From positions 1 to 64,000 of the forward strand of contig NZ_JNXG01000001.1 in the NCBI RefSeq assembly GCF_000717025.1: a stretch of DNA of 64,000 bases. Reading direction: 5' to 3'. A program made the translations under genes and the position numbers. Source of the DNA: Streptomyces atroolivaceus. GTDB lineage: Bacteria > Actinomycetota > Actinomycetes > Streptomycetales > Streptomycetaceae. The notes beneath the pieces were generated by a model. That model made no database searches, had not been told where the DNA came from, and saw only the letters and a program-made list of their open reading frames with translations. The first letter of the stretch is position 1, and the number at the start of each line of letters is the position of its first letter. Positions 6,522-15,652 of this stretch are shown in pieces.

Positions 6522-8690
6522 ATGCCGCCGCTGCGAGGGACCGGATCACATCCGGAAGCGGAGCATCCTGAGTACGCCGGGCAGTACCGGCTCGAAGCAT
6601 GTCTCGGAGCGGGTGGCATGGGTGTCGTACACCTGGCGCGCTCGCCTTCCGGGCTGCAGCTCGCGGTGAAGGTGGTGCACCGGCAGCACGCCGCGGACCC
6701 CGAGTTCAGGGCGCGCTTCCGCCAGGAGGTCGCGGCTGCCCGGCGGGTCAGCGGAGCGTTCACCGCGCCGGTCGTGGATGCCGACCCGGCGGCCGCGCTG
6801 CCCTGGATGGCCACCCTCTACGTACCCGGCCCGACGCTCTCCGCACAGGTGAAGCGGAACGGGCCGATGAGCCCCGCCGAACTGCGCAGGCTCACGGCCG
6901 GGCTCGCCGAGGCCTTGCGCGACATCCACCGGGCCGGTGTCATCCACCGGGACCTCAAACCGAGCAACGTGCTGCTCCCCGACTCCGGGCCCAAGGTCAT
7001 CGACTTCGGGATCTCCCGGCCGTACGACAGCGATCTCCGCACGGAGACGGGCAAGCTGATCGGCTCGCCGCCGTACATGGCACCCGAACAGTTCCAGCGG
7101 CCCCGCGAGGTCGGTCCGGCCGCGGACGTGTTCGCGCTCGGGGCGGTGCTGGTCCACGCGGCGACGGGCCGGGGGCCCTTCGATTCGGACAGCCCGTACC
7201 TCGTGGCCTACCAGGTGGTGCACGACGAGGCCGATCTGGCCGGGGTGCCGGCCGATCTCGCGCCCCTGGTCGGGCGCTGCCTGGCCAAGGATCCGGCGGA
7301 GCGCCCCACCCCGGACGAGATCATGGCCGCGCTGCACCCTCCGTCGTACGAGGCGGCCGCCTTCATACCCGTCCAGCGCAAGCCGCTCGCCGCCGAGACC
7401 GTGGAGGCGGACGAGGGGACCACGCATGTGCGGGCGGCGGACGGGCTGCCGTCCGGGCCCGGAGCCGCGACGGCGAAGGGCCGGCGCACCCGGCTGCGCC
7501 TCGCGTGCGTCGCCGTGGCGGCGCTGCTGCTGGCCGGAGGTCTCTGGGCGTCCGGCGCGTGGGGTGGCTCCGGGGCGCCGGAAGCCGGTGTGAAGAAGGG
7601 GCCCGCGGCGGCGTTCGTACCGTGGCGGACCCCGCTGCGCGCACCGGGCAGCTCGACGCCGTCGTGCGCCTCCGGGGCCTCCGGCACCGGCGTCCCCGCG
7701 CTGTACTGCTCCGCCGCCGGGTTCGGCTCGGCGCGGCTGAACCCCTCGGACGGCCGCGTGGTCTGGTCGGACCGGGAGACCCCGCAGGGGGGTTCCGGAG
7801 GCTCCGGCCCCCGGGGCGCGGTGTCCGGGAGCGTGGCCTACACCGTCGTGGCGGGCGAGGAACTCCGGGCCTACTCCCCCGGTGAGGGCACGGAACTCTG
7901 GCGTACGGATCTCTCCGCGTACCTCGACACGCCCCTCCCGGCGGGCGACACCCTGCTGGCCGTCCGCCGGAACGGGACGCTTCAGGGGCTCGACGCGGCG
8001 ACCGGCGCCTCCCGCTGGCGGCGCGCCCTCCCGGGGCACGAGAGCCCTGGCTTCGCGCTGTACGAGGCCAGGACCGGGCTCGCGTACGTCTTCGAGGGTT
8101 CGGCGCAGGGGGGCTCCACCCTGGTCACGGCCGTCGAGGCGAAGACCGGCGGAACGGCCTGGCAGCGCAGCCTCGACGGGATGCTCACCCCGGCCGGGAC
8201 GTCGGGCGGGGCGCTCCTGCTGACCTCCATGAACGAGAAGGCCCAGACCACCGGGCTCGTCCGCTACGACCCGGCCCCGCGGAGCACGACCCGTATCGCG
8301 CTGCCCTTCCGGATGAACGCCCCGGAGACCGTGGTGGACGGCGACACCGTCCTGCTGCTGGAGCGCGGCGGGACCCTGCTCGCGCTCGACGTCCGCCCGG
8401 GCGCCGGGCGTGCCGAGCGGTGGCGGCTGGAGACGGCCGTCGGAATGACGTCGGCGCCGGTACTCGGAGAGGGCGGACGGCTGTACTTCTCGGCCGCCGA
8501 CGGACGGCTGCTCGCGGTGGACACGGAGCACGGGACACTGCTCGGCCAGACGCGTCCCCGGCTCCGGGAGGGCAAGCTCACCCATGCCTCGTCGCTGCCC
8601 GCCCCCGTCGTCCTGGGCAGGAGTGTCGTCGGCACAGCGCCGGACGGGTCCGTCTTCGCCGTGGACGCCGACGACCCCGCCCACTGGTGA
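6522..8690 (+). CDS. Ser/Thr protein kinase with PQQ-type beta-propeller sensor domain
   Basis: This 722-residue membrane protein is a Hanks-type kinase. Visible are the glycine-rich loop GAGGMG (29-34), Lys50 in AVKVV, the catalytic loop HRDLKPSN (142-149), DFG (161-163) and APE (187-189). A linker of about 50 residues leads to one membrane span (about 326-345), followed by about 370 extracellular residues with PQQ/quinoprotein-like propeller blades (repeats of the type GLDAATGASRW and LLAVDTEHG). The layout is a one-pass receptor kinase. The ATG at 6522 fits the usual PPLRGTG start; a TTG at 6495 is less likely. The gene is divergent from the SH3-type gene. The ligand and substrates are unknown. 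Confidence 0.9.
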   Translation: MPPLRGTGSHPEAEHPEYAGQYRLEACLGAGGMGVVHLARSPSGLQLAVKVVHRQHAADPEFRARFRQEVAAARRVSGAFTAPVVDADPAAALPWMATLYVPGPTLSAQVKRNGPMSPAELRRLTAGLAEALRDIHRAGVIHRDLKPSNVLLPDSGPKVIDFGISRPYDSDLRTETGKLIGSPPYMAPEQFQRPREVGPAADVFALGAVLVHAATGRGPFDSDSPYLVAYQVVHDEADLAGVPADLAPLVGRCLAKDPAERPTPDEIMAALHPPSYEAAAFIPVQRKPLAAETVEADEGTTHVRAADGLPSGPGAATAKGRRTRLRLACVAVAALLLAGGLWASGAWGGSGAPEAGVKKGPAAAFVPWRTPLRAPGSSTPSCASGASGTGVPALYCSAAGFGSARLNPSDGRVVWSDRETPQGGSGGSGPRGAVSGSVAYTVVAGEELRAYSPGEGTELWRTDLSAYLDTPLPAGDTLLAVRRNGTLQGLDAATGASRWRRALPGHESPGFALYEARTGLAYVFEGSAQGGSTLVTAVEAKTGGTAWQRSLDGMLTPAGTSGGALLLTSMNEKAQTTGLVRYDPAPRSTTRIALPFRMNAPETVVDGDTVLLLERGGTLLALDVRPGAGRAERWRLETAVGMTSAPVLGEGGRLYFSAADGRLLAVDTEHGTLLGQTRPRLREGKLTHASSLPAPVVLGRSVVGTAPDGSVFAVDADDPAHW

Positions 8691-8724
8691 GACCAGGGAC
8701 GGGGCCGGACGGAACCTCCGCGGG

Positions 8725-10575
8725 TCAGCCGAGCTTGGAGACGTCGCGGACAGCGCCCTTGTCCGCGCTGGTCGCCATCGCCGCGTAGGCACGCAGCGCC
8801 TGGGAGACCTTGCGGTCGCGGTTCCTGGGGGCGTACACCCCGCCGAGGGCCTGGTCGCGGCGGGCCAGCTCCTCGTCGGACACCAGGAGCTCGATCGTGC
8901 GGTTCGGGATGTCGATCGCGATCCGGTCGCCGTCCTGCACCAGGGCGATGGTGCCGCCGGACGCGGCCTCCGGGGAGGCGTGGCCGATGGACAGGCCCGA
9001 GGTGCCGCCGGAGAAGCGGCCGTCGGTCACCAGGGCGCAGGTCTTGCCGAGCCCGCGGCCCTTGAGGAACGACGTCGGGTAGAGCATCTCCTGCATGCCC
9101 GGGCCGCCCTTGGGGCCCTCGTAGCGGATGACGACGACGTCGCCGTCCTTGATCTCCTTGCGGAGGATCTTGTCGACGGCCTCGTCCTGGGACTCGCAGA
9201 CGACCGCGGGGCCCTCGAACGTCCAGATCGACTCGTCGACGCCCGCCGTCTTCACCACGCAGCCGTCGACGGCCAGGTTGCCCTTGAGGACCGCGAGTCC
9301 GCCGTCCTTGGAGTAGGCGTGCTCGACCGAGCGGATGCAGCCGCCGGCCGCGTCCGTGTCGAGGCTGTCCCAGCGCTCGGACTGGGAGAAGGCTGTGGCG
9401 GAGCGCTTGCAGCCGGGAGCCGCGTACCAGAGTTCGAGTGACTCGGCGGAGGGCGAGCCCCCGCGCACGTCCCAGGTCTTCAGCCACTCGTCGAGGGAGT
9501 CGGCGTGCACGCTGCGCACGTTCTCGTTGAGCAGGCCGCCTCGGTACAGCTCGCCGAGGATGGCGGGGATGCCGCCCGCGCGGTGCACGTCCTCCATGTA
9601 GTACGTGCCGCCGGGGGCCACGTTGGGGGCGACCTTCGCGAGGCAGGGGACCCGCCGCGAGATCTCGTCCATCTCCGGGAGACCGAAGTCGAGCTCGGCC
9701 TCCTGGGCGGCGGCCAGCAGGTGGAGGATCGTGTTGGTGGAGCCGCCCATGGCGATGTCGAGGGCCATGGCGTTCTCGAAGGCCTCACGGGTGGCGATGC
9801 TGCGGGGCAGGACGGAGTGGTCGTCCTCCCCGTAGTGGCGCTTGGTGATCTCGACCACCGTGCGGCCGGCGTTCTCGTACAGCGCCTTGCGGGCGGTGTG
9901 GGTGGCGAGGACCGAGCCGTTGCCCGGAAGGGCCAGGCCGATGGCCTCGGCGAGACAGTTCATCGAGTTGGCGGTGAACATGCCCGAACAGCTGCCGCAG
10001 GTCGGGCAGGCGTTCTCCTCGATGCGGAGGATGTCCGCGTCGGAGATCTTGTCGTTGACGGCGTCCGAGATCGCGTCGACGAGGTCGAGCGTGCGGACCG
10101 TACCGTCGACCAGGGTGGTCTTGCCGGCCTCCATCGGACCGCCGGAGACGAACACCGTGGGGATGTTGAGGCGCAGCGCGGCCATCAGCATGCCGGGGGT
10201 GATCTTGTCGCAGTTCGAGATGCAGATCAGTGCGTCGGCGCAGTGGGCCTCGACCATGTACTCGACGCTGTCCGCGATGAGGTCGCGGGAGGGCAGGCTG
10301 TACAGCATCCCGCCGTGGCCCATGGCGATGCCGTCGTCCACCGCGATGGTGTTGAACTCGCGGGGCACCGCGCCCGCCGCCTGGATCGCCTCGGAGACGA
10401 TCCGGCCGACGGGGGCGAGGTGGGTGTGGCCGGGCACGAACTCGGTGAAGGAGTTGGCCACCGCGATGATCGGCTTGCCAATGTCCTCACTGGCTACGCC
10501 GGACGCCCGCATAAGGGCGCGGGCGCCCGCCATGTTGCGGCCGTGGGTGACAGTGCGGGACCTCAGCTGGGGCAT
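8725..10575 (-). CDS. ilvD: dihydroxy-acid dehydratase
   Basis: IlvD dehydrates 2,3-dihydroxy-isovalerate and its methyl-valerate homologue to the 2-keto acids, the third common step of valine, isoleucine and leucine synthesis. At 616 residues it has normal length. Cluster-binding cysteines are visible: Cys122 in CISNCDK, and Cys193/Cys196 in [11 protein letters not shown], the IlvD/Edd signature. Other family signatures are MGHGGM, GGSTNT and the C-terminal [13 protein letters not shown]. The ATG at 10575 has AAGGAG about ten bases upstream. It is monocistronic, with a terminator-like hairpin (10672-10703) separating it from the lipoprotein gene upstream and a short hairpin in its own leader. 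It converges on the kinase gene with 34 bp between stops. Confidence 0.97.
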   Translation of the reverse strand: MPQLRSRTVTHGRNMAGARALMRASGVASEDIGKPIIAVANSFTEFVPGHTHLAPVGRIVSEAIQAAGAVPREFNTIAVDDGIAMGHGGMLYSLPSRDLIADSVEYMVEAHCADALICISNCDKITPGMLMAALRLNIPTVFVSGGPMEAGKTTLVDGTVRTLDLVDAISDAVNDKISDADILRIEENACPTCGSCSGMFTANSMNCLAEAIGLALPGNGSVLATHTARKALYENAGRTVVEITKRHYGEDDHSVLPRSIATREAFENAMALDIAMGGSTNTILHLLAAAQEAELDFGLPEMDEISRRVPCLAKVAPNVAPGGTYYMEDVHRAGGIPAILGELYRGGLLNENVRSVHADSLDEWLKTWDVRGGSPSAESLELWYAAPGCKRSATAFSQSERWDSLDTDAAGGCIRSVEHAYSKDGGLAVLKGNLAVDGCVVKTAGVDESIWTFEGPAVVCESQDEAVDKILRKEIKDGDVVVIRYEGPKGGPGMQEMLYPTSFLKGRGLGKTCALVTDGRFSGGTSGLSIGHASPEAASGGTIALVQDGDRIAIDIPNRTIELLVSDEELARRDQALGGVYAPRNRDRKVSQALRAYAAMATSADKGAVRDVSKLG

Positions 10576-10671
10576 CGTCTCTCGCTCCTTCGACAGAAAA
10601 GACTGTCTCCGAGCGTACGCCCCTCATGCCAAGATCTGGACACGCCGTCCGACATACGGGACATGATGCCC

Positions 10672-10703
10672 GGTGGGCGGGCAGCCGGCGGTCCCCGCCC
10701 ACC
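10672..10703 (-). terminator. hairpin downstream of the propeller lipoprotein gene
   Basis: GGTGGGCGGG (10672-10681) pairs perfectly with CCCGCCCACC (10694-10703) around a 12-nt loop, seven bases past the stop codon of the lipoprotein gene. No T-run follows, as is common in Streptomyces terminators. Confidence 0.6.
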
Positions 10704-10709
10704 CCGCGT

Positions 10710-11972
10710 TCACACGGCCGGGAGGGCCTGTACGCGATCGCCGTGCAGCGCCGCCAGACGCTTGCCCGCCGCCACGACGTACCACTGCTGTTCCTTGCCC
10801 GTCTTGTCGTTGAAGGTCCAGCGCAGCTTCCCGTCGCGGGCGTCGTAGGCCTGGACGCCGCCGTCCTTGTCGAACTCCGTCCCCCCGTACAGGGTGTCCC
10901 CCACCTTGGCGAACTGAAGCGGTACCGAGACCTCGAGCAGGTCCGGGTTGTGCCACCGCCGCTTCCCCGTGGCGGGGTCGACGGCCCACAGGGCGTGGGC
11001 GCTGTCGGAGGCGTAGAGCACCCCGTCGATGACGGTCGGCCCGTTGAACGCGGAGAACTCCTCGGTCTCCAGCGCCCAGCGTTCGGCGCCGTCACCCAGG
11101 CCGAACGAGCGCAGGTTCCTGCCGTCCGCGACGAACACCGCTCCGTCGTGGACGGCGATCCGCTCGAAGTTGGAACTGCTGATCTTCTTCGTCCACAGCT
11201 GGCGTCCGGTCGCGGTGTCGCGGACGGTCAGGTTCTCGCGGTGGTCGGTGTAGACGAGGTGGTCACCGAGGACCACGGAGGTGAGACCCGACTCCTCGGT
11301 GCCGGCGTCCCGCCGCTCGTTCCAGACGGCCTTGCCGGTACGGATGTCGACGGCGGCGATCACATTGTGCCGGGAGCTGAGGTCCTTCTCCAGGATGCCC
11401 GCGACCACGTACACACGTTCTGCGTCGGCGCCGATCGGCCGGGGCTGGGCGTACCGCCCGCCCAGGCGGCTGCGCCAGGTCTCCTTGCCGGTGGCCGGGT
11501 CGAGGCCGACGAGGTCGCCGTCGTACTCGCCGCTGGCCAGATAGAGCGTGTCCCCGCCCATGATCAGCCGGGCGCCCGGCTGGGCGGCGCCCGGCAGCGA
11601 CCAGAGCTTCCTGCCGGTGGCGAGGTCCCGGCCCACCAGGGGATCACCGGCGACCAGCACCACGTTCCCCACGACGGCGAGCACCTCGTGGTTCCCGAGG
11701 GTGCCCACCGCGGTCTCCTCCTGCCACAGGGCGCGCGGGGCGGTCCCGGCGGGCGGGGTCGTGAACGCGTCGCCGCCTCCCTCGCCGCTCCCACCGGGCT
11801 TCGGCTCCCCCATGCCGCCGGAGGCGTCGACCTCCTCGGGTCCGCACGCGGTCGTCACCGCCCCGGCCAGTACGAGCCCCAGTCCGGCTCCGGCCAGCCG
11901 CAGCAGCCGCCGACGGGGCATGACGCCGTCCGCCGCGTACCCGTCCGCTCTGCGCACATTCCGAGTCGTCAC
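10710..11972 (-). CDS. PQQ-type beta-propeller lipoprotein
   Basis: This is a 420-residue exported protein. The N-terminus has a basic region (PRRRLLRLAG), a hydrophobic core and a lipobox-like VTTAC, so a lipid-anchored protein on the outer face of the membrane is likely. The RRR before the core leaves Tat export possible. The rest is a quinoprotein-like beta-propeller with repeated GLDPATGKETW and DIRTGKAVW blades. The GTG at 11972 is preceded by GGGGAG. It resembles the sensor half of the kinase at 6522-8690, two genes away, so the two could share a ligand class; that is inference. No enzyme motif is visible, and a scaffold or sensor role is more likely than dehydrogenase activity. Confidence 0.83.
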   Translation of the reverse strand: MTTRNVRRADGYAADGVMPRRRLLRLAGAGLGLVLAGAVTTACGPEEVDASGGMGEPKPGGSGEGGGDAFTTPPAGTAPRALWQEETAVGTLGNHEVLAVVGNVVLVAGDPLVGRDLATGRKLWSLPGAAQPGARLIMGGDTLYLASGEYDGDLVGLDPATGKETWRSRLGGRYAQPRPIGADAERVYVVAGILEKDLSSRHNVIAAVDIRTGKAVWNERRDAGTEESGLTSVVLGDHLVYTDHRENLTVRDTATGRQLWTKKISSSNFERIAVHDGAVFVADGRNLRSFGLGDGAERWALETEEFSAFNGPTVIDGVLYASDSAHALWAVDPATGKRRWHNPDLLEVSVPLQFAKVGDTLYGGTEFDKDGGVQAYDARDGKLRWTFNDKTGKEQQWYVVAAGKRLAALHGDRVQALPAV

Positions 11973-12125
11973 GGTCCGTCTCCCCCATATGTCGTTCACA
12001 CGTGCATCCAGCTCTTCGAATCCCGGACAGCCAACCATCGAGATTCGGCCACGGCAGCGGCTGGTACCGACTCGGGACACCCTTGTGCACCCACCGGCAC
12101 AGCCGTCACACAGGCAGGACCCGGA

Positions 12126-12749
12126 TCACCGGTCGCCCAGATACCTCTGGAGCGTGGGGGCGACCATCTCGATGATCTTCTCGGGGTCCACGGACGCCAG
12201 CGGTTCGGCGCGGATCACGTACCGCATGATCGCGATGCCGATCATGTGGGAGGCCGCGAGTTCGGCGCGGAAGGCCGGGTCCGGCACGTCCAGCTCCGCC
12301 GCGATCCGCTCGAGCAGCCGGCGCAGCACGAAGCCGCGCAGTACGTTCGCAGCCGCCTCGTGCGTCAGCGCGGACCGGAGGATCGCCAGCAGCGGCGCCC
12401 GGGACACCGGGTTCTCCCACACGCCGATGAAATACCGGGCCAGCCGCTCCCCCATGTCCTCCGAGGGGCCGCCGAGGATCCCGGGGATGACGAGCGCGGG
12501 CTCGAAGGAGACCTCGACGGCCGCGGCGAAGACCTCGTCCTTCGTGCCGAAGTAGTGGTGGACCAGCGCGGCGTCGACGTCCGCCGCCCTGGCGATGCCC
12601 CGGACCGACGTCCTGTCGTAGCCGCGTTCGGCGAATTCCGTGCGGGCCGCCTCCAGGATCCGGGCCCTGGCGTCCGGGCCCGTGGAGCGCGCCGTACGCG
12701 AGGGACGGCCCCTGCGCCGGGGGGACGGGCCGTCGGCGCCGGGGGTCAC
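12126..12749 (-). CDS. TetR-family transcriptional regulator
   Basis: This is a 207-residue repressor-type protein. A basic N-terminal tail ([12 protein letters not shown]) precedes a TetR helix-turn-helix (about residues 28-75: [21 protein letters not shown], with [12 protein letters not shown] as the recognition region). The C-terminal ligand-binding domain (80-207) is of the TetR_C subtype seen in many actinobacterial regulators, with [12 protein letters not shown]. The GTG start at 12749 overlaps the stop of the upstream isomerase gene by four bases (GTGA), so the two are translationally coupled. The ligand is unknown, and the partner gene suggests a metabolic effector. Confidence 0.9.
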   Translation of the reverse strand: MTPGADGPSPRRRGRPSRTARSTGPDARARILEAARTEFAERGYDRTSVRGIARAADVDAALVHHYFGTKDEVFAAAVEVSFEPALVIPGILGGPSEDMGERLARYFIGVWENPVSRAPLLAILRSALTHEAAANVLRGFVLRRLLERIAAELDVPDPAFRAELAASHMIGIAIMRYVIRAEPLASVDPEKIIEMVAPTLQRYLGDR

Positions 12750-13570
12750 GTGCGGGGTGCCCGCGCCGACGACGCCAGATGGAGCCGGGTGAAGGCGAGC
12801 GCTTCCGCGAGATCGGCCTCGCGTTCGGCCGACGACATGGCGCGGCGGGTGTTGACCTCGATGACCACGTGGCCGTCGAAGCCGGTGCGGGCCAGTCGCT
12901 CCAGCAGTTCCGCGCACGGCTGGTCGCCCCGGCCGGGCACCAGGTGCTCGTCCTTGTTGGAGCCCTTGCCGTCGGCGAGGTGGACGTGCGCGAGCCGGTC
13001 GCCCATCCGGTCCACCATGGCCATGCTGTCGGTGCGCGCGGTCGCGGTGTGCGAGAGGTCCACGGTGAAGTGCCGGTAGTCGTCGTTGCTGACGTCCCAG
13101 GCGGGCGCGTACGCGAGCATCTCCCGGTCCCGGTAGCGCCACGGGTACATGTTCTCCACCGCGAAGCGCACATCCGTCTCGTCCGCCATGCGCCAGATGC
13201 CGGTGACGAAGTCCCGGGCGTAGTTGCGCTGCCACCGGAACGGCGGATGGACGACCACCGTGGACGCGCCGAGCTTCTCCGCCGCGGCCCTGGCCCGCTG
13301 GAGCTTCACCCACGGGTCGGTGGACCAGACCCGCTGGGTGATCAGCAGACAGGGCGCGTGCACCGCGAGGACCGGCACCTGGTGGTAGTCCGACAGCCGC
13401 TTCAGCGCCTCGATGTCCTGGCTGACGGGGTCGGTCCAGACCATGACCTCGACACCGTCGTAGCCCAGGCGCGCAGCGATCTCGAAGGCCGTCGCCGTCG
13501 ACTCCGGATAGACGGAAGCCGTCGACAGGGCGACCTTCGCATCCGGGATGCGCACCACTGGTTCTGCCAC
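12746..13570 (-). CDS. sugar phosphate isomerase/epimerase family protein (AP-endonuclease-2-like TIM barrel)
   Basis: This 274-residue cytosolic TIM-barrel protein of the xylose isomerase-like superfamily includes sugar epimerases and inosose isomerases. Family features are [21 protein letters not shown] near the N-terminus and candidate metal ligands spread on strands: the Glu of VENMYPW, the Asp/His of VDLSHTA, the His of HVHLADGKG and the Glu of VIEVNTR. The substrate cannot be assigned. The GTG at 13570 has no clear ribosome-binding site, so a leaderless transcript is possible. It overlaps the TetR gene downstream by four bases. It lies 82 bp downstream of ppx on the same strand. Confidence 0.85.
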   Translation of the reverse strand: MAEPVVRIPDAKVALSTASVYPESTATAFEIAARLGYDGVEVMVWTDPVSQDIEALKRLSDYHQVPVLAVHAPCLLITQRVWSTDPWVKLQRARAAAEKLGASTVVVHPPFRWQRNYARDFVTGIWRMADETDVRFAVENMYPWRYRDREMLAYAPAWDVSNDDYRHFTVDLSHTATARTDSMAMVDRMGDRLAHVHLADGKGSNKDEHLVPGRGDQPCAELLERLARTGFDGHVVIEVNTRRAMSSAEREADLAEALAFTRLHLASSARAPRT

Positions 13571-13652
13571 GTGGACAGGGTACGGGCACCGGTACGCGAC
13601 GCCGAGTGAGCCCGGCTGAAAGTGAGAAGGACCATGGGTGGCCGCGGCCGGA

Positions 13653-14600
13653 TCAGGCCAGCGCCGCCTGCTCCGCCGGCAGGTGGTCGAGGCGGCGCAG
13701 GATGACTCCCTCGCGCAGCGCCCAGGGGCAGATCTCCAGCTCCTCGACCCCGAACAGGTCCATCGCCCCCTCGGCGACGAGCGCCCCCGCCAGAAGCTGC
13801 GCGGCACGCCCCTCGGTGACCCCCGGGAGGTTCCCCCGCTGCTCAACGGTCATCACCGCCAGCTTCGGCACCCACTCCTCCAGGGCCTTACGGGTGAGGA
13901 CGCGCTGGACGTACAGGCCTTCGGCGGAGCGGGCGGCGCCCGTTATCCTCGCGAGCTGCCGGAACGTCTTGGAGGTCCCCACCACGTGGTCGGGCGGCCC
14001 CAGCCGGGTGAACTCGCCGACCGTACGGGCGATGCCGGCACGGACATGGCGGCGCAGCGCCCGTACGGCCGTCGGGTCCGGCGGATCGCCGGGCAGCCAC
14101 GCGGCGGTGAGGCGGCCGGCGCCGAACGGCAGCGAGACGGCGGCGTCGGGCTCCTCGTCCATCCCGTAGCCGACCTCCAGCGAACCGCCGCCGATGTCCA
14201 GGACCAGCAGCTTCCCCGCCGACCAGCCGAACCAGCGGCGGGCGGCCAGGAAGGTCAGCCGGGCCTCCTCCTCGCCGCTGAGGACGGCGAGGGCGACACC
14301 GGTCTCGTCCCGCACACGGGCCAGCACCTCGTCGGCGTTGCCCGCCTCGCGCACGGCGGAGGTGGCGAACGCCAGCACGTCCTCGCAGCCCTTGTCCTCG
14401 GCTGCCTGGAGGGCGCCGGCGACCGTCGTCACGAGGCGGTCCACCCCGTCGGGGCCGATCGCCCCGTCCGGGTCGAGCAGTTCGGCGAGCCGCAATTCCG
14501 CCTTGTGCGAGTGGGCGGGCTGCGGACGGGCACCGGGATGCGCGTCGACCACCAGCAGATGCACCGTGTTCGACCCCACGTCGAGGACTCCGAGTCTCAT
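13653..14600 (-). CDS. ppx: Ppx/GppA-family exopolyphosphatase
   Basis: This 315-residue phosphohydrolase of the actin-like ATPase superfamily degrades polyphosphate or pppGpp. Motifs present are the N-terminal phosphate-1 loop [21 protein letters not shown] and the phosphate-2 loop LDIGGGSLE. It is the short two-domain form that many actinobacteria carry, lacking the C-terminal HD domain of E. coli Ppx. The ATG at 14600 has only 32 bp to the divergent gene at 14633, so both may be leaderless. Which of the two substrates is preferred cannot be told from sequence. Confidence 0.93.
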   Translation of the reverse strand: MRLGVLDVGSNTVHLLVVDAHPGARPQPAHSHKAELRLAELLDPDGAIGPDGVDRLVTTVAGALQAAEDKGCEDVLAFATSAVREAGNADEVLARVRDETGVALAVLSGEEEARLTFLAARRWFGWSAGKLLVLDIGGGSLEVGYGMDEEPDAAVSLPFGAGRLTAAWLPGDPPDPTAVRALRRHVRAGIARTVGEFTRLGPPDHVVGTSKTFRQLARITGAARSAEGLYVQRVLTRKALEEWVPKLAVMTVEQRGNLPGVTEGRAAQLLAGALVAEGAMDLFGVEELEICPWALREGVILRRLDHLPAEQAALA

Positions 14601-14632
14601 ACGGGAACGCTACTGCGGCTTACTCTGGGCAC

Positions 14633-15475
14633 GTGCCAAAGACGAAAAAGGCGAAGCCGGACAAAGCCACGAAGAAGCAGCCGAAGTCGAAGCAGGAGAT
14701 GCAGCAGCCGGAAGCAGCGGGGCCGGACGGGCCCGACGAGAAGGGGCTCGACTTCGCGCGGGCCTGGGTGGAGTTCCCCGACCCCGCCGACGACGAGCAG
14801 GTCTTCCGCTGCGATCTGACCTGGCTGACGTCCCGTTGGACCTGCATCTTCGGCAGCGGCTGCCAGGGCATCCAGGCAGGCCGCGCTGACGACGGCTGCT
14901 GCACGCTGGGCGCGCACTTCTCGGACGAGGACGACGAGAAGCGGGTGGCCGGGCACGTGGCGCGTCTCACGCCGGACCTGTGGCAGTTCCACGACGTCGG
15001 GACGGAGACCGGCTGGGTCGGTGTCGACGAGGACGGCGAGCGCCAGACACGGCGCTGGGAGGGCTCCTGCATCTTCCAGAACCGCCCCGGCTTCGCGGGC
15101 GGCATGGGCTGTTCCCTGCACATCCTGGCCCTGAAGGAGGGCAAGGAACCGCTGGAGACCAAGCCGGACGTGTGCTGGCAGCTGCCGGTCCGCCGTACGT
15201 ACGACTGGATCGAACGGCCCGACGACACGCGCGTGCTCCAGATCTCGATCGGGGAGTACGACCGGCGGGGCTGGGGCCCCGGCGGTCACGATCTGCACTG
15301 GTGGTGCACGTCGGCCACGTCCGCGCACGGGGCGGGTGACCCGGTCTATGTGTCCTACCGGCCCGAGCTCACCGAGCTGATGGGCAAGGAGGCCTACGAC
15401 CGGCTGGCCGAGCTCTGCGAGCAGCGGCTGGCGTCGCTGCTGCCGATGGCGCCTCACCCGGCCGATCCGGCCTGA
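14633..15475 (+). CDS. conserved actinobacterial protein of unknown function
   Basis: I do not recognise a characterised family. The 280-residue protein begins with a Lys-rich segment ([19 protein letters not shown]), then an acidic patch and a globular domain containing about eight cysteines. Several sit in pairs: [23 protein letters not shown] and GSCIFQNR...GMGCSLH. Conserved tryptophans and histidines (HDLHWWCT) suggest metal binding, possibly zinc, but no standard motif fits. There are no membrane spans or signal peptide. The GTG at 14633 follows TACTCT by about 12 bases, consistent with a leaderless transcript. It is divergent from ppx and converges on the sigma/BACON gene. Confidence 0.75.
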   Translation: MPKTKKAKPDKATKKQPKSKQEMQQPEAAGPDGPDEKGLDFARAWVEFPDPADDEQVFRCDLTWLTSRWTCIFGSGCQGIQAGRADDGCCTLGAHFSDEDDEKRVAGHVARLTPDLWQFHDVGTETGWVGVDEDGERQTRRWEGSCIFQNRPGFAGGMGCSLHILALKEGKEPLETKPDVCWQLPVRRTYDWIERPDDTRVLQISIGEYDRRGWGPGGHDLHWWCTSATSAHGAGDPVYVSYRPELTELMGKEAYDRLAELCEQRLASLLPMAPHPADPA

Positions 15476-15652
15476 GGCGGGCTCTCGCGGCGCCTCCTCG
15501 ATGCCCTGCTGCTGGGGTGCGGCTGTCGAGGCGCTGTCGAGGCGCGTCCTCGGGACGCTCCTCCGAGGCGTGGTCCGGCTCCCTTCGACCAGACGGCGGC
15601 CCCGCGCGCCCGGCGCACAAACGTTCCGCCGTGGCACCGGGCCGCCCTCGGC

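Noticed and set aside
10576..10640. Leader peptide for branched-chain attenuation before ilvD
   Set aside because: The short frame starting at an ATG here is not enriched in Ile, Leu or Val codons; only a small GACAG/CTGTC hairpin is present.
12010..12040. CTCTTCGAATCCCGGAC resembling a tRNA T-arm
   Set aside because: No matching acceptor, D-arm or anticodon arm on either strand.
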